Translations under genes and position numbers: made by a program
Shown: positions 60,467-64,000 of the stretch, one piece after another
How the letters are laid out: each line of letters starts with the position of its first letter
Numbering within the stretch: the first letter of the stretch is position 1
Origin: Aporrectodea caliginosa
Taxonomy: Eukaryota; Annelida; Clitellata; Crassiclitellata; Lumbricidae
NCBI GenBank assembly: GCA_020284085.1
Contig: JACEVL010000481.1
Location: 336,001-400,000, forward strand
Direction: 5' to 3'
DNA length: 64,000 nucleotides
Notes under the pieces: generated by a model
What the model saw: the letters and a program-made list of their open reading frames with translations, nothing else
Database searches by the model: none
Told to the model about the DNA's origin: nothing

Positions 60467-63400
60467 TTAAGCAGACGGAACGAAGCTGGGATCATCGCTG
60501 TGTCCATCGTAAACTGAATAGGTCGGAACATGATGCACTCTGCCGGATCCATGTATCTCGTTTAAGCGGAAGTCGTTCACAAGACTCGCTGGAACTTTTT
60601 GATCTAGATGCACATTTCTAGATGAACTTGTATTGCAGGTAATAACCTTGTAGTCTTGGTTTTCTTTGCCTTTAGATGACACCCTGAAATTTTGCAATCA
60701 CACGAGTAACTGTCAGAAGCACAATAGAAGCTAACTAATCACACTCAACTCTTATTTCCGCACTACATTTTTACTTATACTAGGAAGACTCATTCTGCAA
60801 AAAAGTTTTTGTAAATAAAAGAACGTTAACTATCTAAGCTTTCTATGTAGGTTCACAGCTTTGCAACTACCAGTAAAAGACTTAATACAAGATATTTCGT
60901 AAGTAATAGGACCTACTCGACCTGTCGATGTGCAAAAACATATAATGGTTTATATTAACTGGGGTCAGAGATTGGTGGCTTATGTTTGGCCACGTCTTTG
61001 TATCATATATTGTTGGACTTATGGTGCATTCCACCGTCACTGACGTAACATTCATACAGAAATGTTGCAGCGGTTTTAATTCCAGCACACTATGATATCG
61101 CTGTTTAGAAAAAAATTGTAATGCAAAAGAATGTAACTATATTGTCCTTCTTAAAAGCCAACAAAGACTTGGCAGAAAATATACTTAGTTAGTTTTAAAA
61201 ACGGTCTTTCTGTGTCGTCACTGACGTAACACGTTTTGACGTCCTAATTTTTGTACTTTATGCAAACATCATATTCTTCTGAAACGTCAGAGCAAAATTT
61301 TTTTTAATGTCTTTAAAATTATTTGTACAGGTTGTAGAATACACAGAAAGTTAAAAATTTTGTCTAGCAGTCATAAAAGTCATAATTTACATGGTGCCTA
61401 ACTGTCACTGACGTAACATTTAAATGTCACTGACGTAACGCTTCTGAAAACTAAACACAAAATGCATTAAATTAACTAGTTATAGTTCATAATTATGCAA
61501 GAATGTTTTAATCCAATGTTGTTGGATGCTGCAATGTCTCCACTGAAAGGAAACAAGCCCCTTCAGTTGACTGGTATTGGAGCTCCAATTTTTTATTGTC
61601 TTCTCCATAGATGACATCTTGTACCAGATAATAAATATAGTAGTTGGCCATCGCCATCCTCCACAACATGGATGCAAAACATTGGCCAGTAGGTCCTCCA
61701 TGTCTACGAGGGCAACTTTCTTCTGCGGACTTTTATGAAGAGATTTTTGAGTCAATTAACAGCTTTTCCATATGCCTCAGAAAATCTTTGGTGGAGTTGC
61801 AGCGTGGTCTGATTGAGTTTTTACACATTCTATACTTTGCACTCTTGGGCTAAGATTTTTTTTTTGTCCGACTTCAATCTTGATTTCTTTTGCTGCTCAA
61901 CATTCGTCTTCCTGATAGCCAGCCTCTCCTCTGGTAACTTCTTAATGCGGTACATTTGAGTTCGCTCCATTCCAGTCTTTTGCGCCATATCGTGCCCGTG
62001 TGCAAAAATCAAACGACTATTATGGTTTACATTTATGAGGAAATTTTTAGGATGATGATTATTACTATGATGGCTTACTTCAAATTGAAGCTAAGATGTC
62101 AGCTACTGATTTAGAAGTACATATTTACAAGTATATACCAACTTTAAGCAAGTTTCCTACTGTCACTGACGTAACCATCATGAAGTCGTTACGTCAGTGA
62201 CAGTCTGAAAGTTACGTCAGTGACGCAATATTTATACATTTACTTAAATTATAACTTCTCCTTTTCTATATAGTTGTATTCTTAATTTATTGGGTCAGAA
62301 GTTTACAAAATTTCAGAATTTTTGGTGTATCACATTTGGCTGGATGCTAATAAGTCATATATTTTTGTCACTGACGTAACATTGAAAAGTACAAATAAAA
62401 TTTCTTCTGCCACAGAAATGAACTGTTACAAATTGTGCAAAGTTTAACTTGAATATGCTTACCAAGTGGAACCTCTATCGAAATGATGTAACTTCTTTGT
62501 TAATATCAACCAACTGCTGCAGTTATTTACAAAATAAACGTTTTAATATTTCTGTGTAAGAATCGCACGACACATGCCAACATCAATAGTGTAAGATGGC
62601 CGTCGATCACGTGAACAAATTTAGTTAATTTATGTTATTTTAAACACTATGGTCTCTTGGCCTTTAAATAATACCTTTATTGTAACCAAATTGCATAAAA
62701 AAATTTGGGGATCTATGTCTCATTCCTCGTGGAATTGACCTAATTAGCTGCCAGACTTCAACAGAACTTTACGACTGCAGAGGTTGTTTCGCGCTACGTG
62801 AAAACTCAGCGGGAAACGACAAAACAGCAGAATTATATTATAGTGTATATGCAAAGGAATACTTTTCTAAGAGGAACGTCCAGCACACAAGAAGGCAAGA
62901 CTGGTTCGAGTTGATATGCGAAAGCGCAGCATCTGCATATATTTGCATACAGAAGAGCGCAGCAATCTCCGACCGTTTGGTTTGAGACTGCAACGCAAAG
63001 CTCCCTTGTTTATGTTTGAGAGCCGACGTATCATGAATGACATTCGTTCGGCAACATGAAGTCCATGTAGAGCTTTTGCAAACATTGTAGAATATGTCTG
63101 TTTGCCATTACACATATAAGAACGGTTTGATCTAGGTAAACCGGATAATGGATGATCTGCAAGGAGTGTAGTGCAGTAGTCGAAGCGCCTCAGTATGAAA
63201 ATCTGAATGAGGGACACTACGGCACTAATCGACAGGGTGTACGATCCAAATCGGAGGCCAGTACAGGAAGTTCAAATAATCAGTTGTAGACAGTTCTCCG
63301 GCCAAGAGCACAAGTAGGTTGCGGAAGTCACGTTGCTGATTCCTGTCAAGAAATCGTGACTTGCTTGGGTCTTCGACTGGTCTTCATAGATCTTTGATCG

Positions 63401-63878
63401 CAAATGGCGCTTGCCCAGCTATTAATCCTGCTCGTCGAATTCGTTATTCGTCATAAGACAATTTTGAATTTATAGTCATCTATGTTCCTATAATAGGGAG
63501 TTTCGCTACAATGGCAAATGCAATAGCACAGAAGCAAGTGCGGCGAATGACATGTTGAAGGTGCAGTTGAATATCGTCGACACACATCCGCGATCAAAAG
63601 CAGTTATAATGTGTTTCAGTTCAGGGTGTAGAAGAGCACCTTGATTTCTGACTTAAAGTTTAACACTAAAGGTGGCTAGAAAGTTATTGTCTATAAACTC
63701 TAAATGGTTACAGTAAGTCCACGTTAATATAGGGCTACACAATATGGCAAACCTGCAAAGACACCAATAAGCGCACGCTGAGTATGCACAACTTATGCCT
63801 ACCTTCGTAGACAAACAATTCCGATGCACAGAACGGCAAGACAGATTGTCAACGTAAATCCACCAACAGCCACCATAG
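60467..63878 (-). CDS. Paralogous membrane lectin receptor, last two exons (gene runs off right edge)
   Basis: Exon 63878-63803 (76 bases, the same length and phases 1 to 2 as exon 7 of the neighbouring gene) encodes AMVAVGGFTLTICLAVLCIGIVCLR-type sequence, nearly identical to its counterpart. Exon 60683-60467 encodes a 72-residue cytoplasmic tail ending in a stop. The tail shares with the neighbour SSK near its start, a DYKVI tyrosine (EYKAI there), a DF.LN motif, and VPTYSVY followed by G and D. It has an extra C-terminal SFVPSA. The upstream exons are beyond 64000. The 3.1-kb intron holds a transposon remnant and a LINE fragment. Same orientation and exon design point to tandem duplication. 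Confidence 0.8.
61036..62380 (-). mobile_element. Decayed transposon remnant with eight GTCACTGACGTAAC motifs
   Basis: Exact 14-mers GTCACTGACGTAAC start at 61036, 61217, 61404, 61426, 62162 and 62367, and in inverse orientation at 62188 and 62211. Between them, minus-strand frames carry 62012-61830 (basic N-terminal-like region, QMYRIKKLPEERLAIRK and QQKKSRLKSDKKK) and 61755-61480 (VALVDMEDLLANVLHP, CGGWRWPTT, WYKM). The latter resembles the C-terminal M....W.WP..D..WY motif of an expanded uncharacterised transposon-derived protein family in cnidarians and deuterostomes. The middle of the protein is deleted. No termini were defined, so limits are those of the motif array. Confidence 0.55.
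62867..63300 (-). mobile_element. LINE remnant in the paralogous receptor intron
   Basis: The minus-strand frame reads SLIQIFILRRFDYCTTLLAD and FAKALHGLHVAERMSFMIRR, resembling CR1/L2 C-terminal sequence (..AFI..RLDYCN.LL.GLP). Degenerate. Confidence 0.5.
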
Positions 63879-64000
63879 CTAACACTAAAATGACACAGAT
63901 ACCACTTCGCGTTACAATCACCGGTAATTATTATCTAGTCAAAATATGCCAACAACGGGTGCAGGGTTTCGTCAAATCACTTTGCTTTCCGCGAAAAAAG

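Overview
The window is nuclear DNA from an animal, most likely a marine invertebrate. The genes are split by many GT-AG introns. Microsatellites are long and frequent, and remnants of CR1/L2/Jockey-like LINEs, tRNA-derived SINEs, mariner, hAT and other terminal-inverted-repeat elements cover much of the sequence. SUEL-type lectin domains fused to CUB and sushi-like modules, and the strong excess of the palindrome TAGGCCTA, would fit an echinoderm or a related deuterostome, but I cannot fix the phylum from sequence alone.

Layout. At 1.8-4.8 kb (minus strand) lie three exons of a tandem DUF1330 (dimeric alpha-beta barrel) protein whose first exon I could not find. At 12.9-17.8 kb (plus) is a complete six-exon lambda-crystallin / L-gulonate 3-dehydrogenase (CRYL1) homologue whose usual catalytic Asn is a Pro. 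At 25.8-30.5 kb and 43.4-50.0 kb (plus) lie two tandemly duplicated SLC16 monocarboxylate-transporter-like genes. They differ by one intron, show patchy near-identity, and the second has a one-base frameshift in its cytoplasmic loop. At 54.1-58.9 kb (minus) is a complete eight-exon gene for a type I membrane protein: signal peptide, SUEL lectin domain, CUB-like domain, sushi-like domain, transmembrane helix, and a tyrosine-containing tail. The last two exons of a tandem paralogue lie at 60.5-63.9 kb, and the rest of it is off the right edge.

The intergenic DNA and introns are mostly repeats. Well-bounded elements with target-site duplications include three mariner-type elements (two carrying transposase remnants with DD37D spacing), hAT-type elements with 8-bp duplications, and two non-autonomous elements whose inverted termini are built from tandem 12-16 bp repeats (19.0-20.0 kb and 51.4-52.2 kb). 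A 14-bp motif, GTCACTGACGTAAC, occurs eight times around a decayed transposon-like reading frame at 61.0-62.4 kb.

The genes do not form a pathway. CRYL1 would act in uronate/pentose metabolism, the SLC16 pair in plasma-membrane transport of small carboxylates or similar solutes, and the lectin-receptor pair probably in cell-surface carbohydrate recognition. Splice sites were placed by reading-frame continuity, phase matching and paralogue comparison, not by transcripts.
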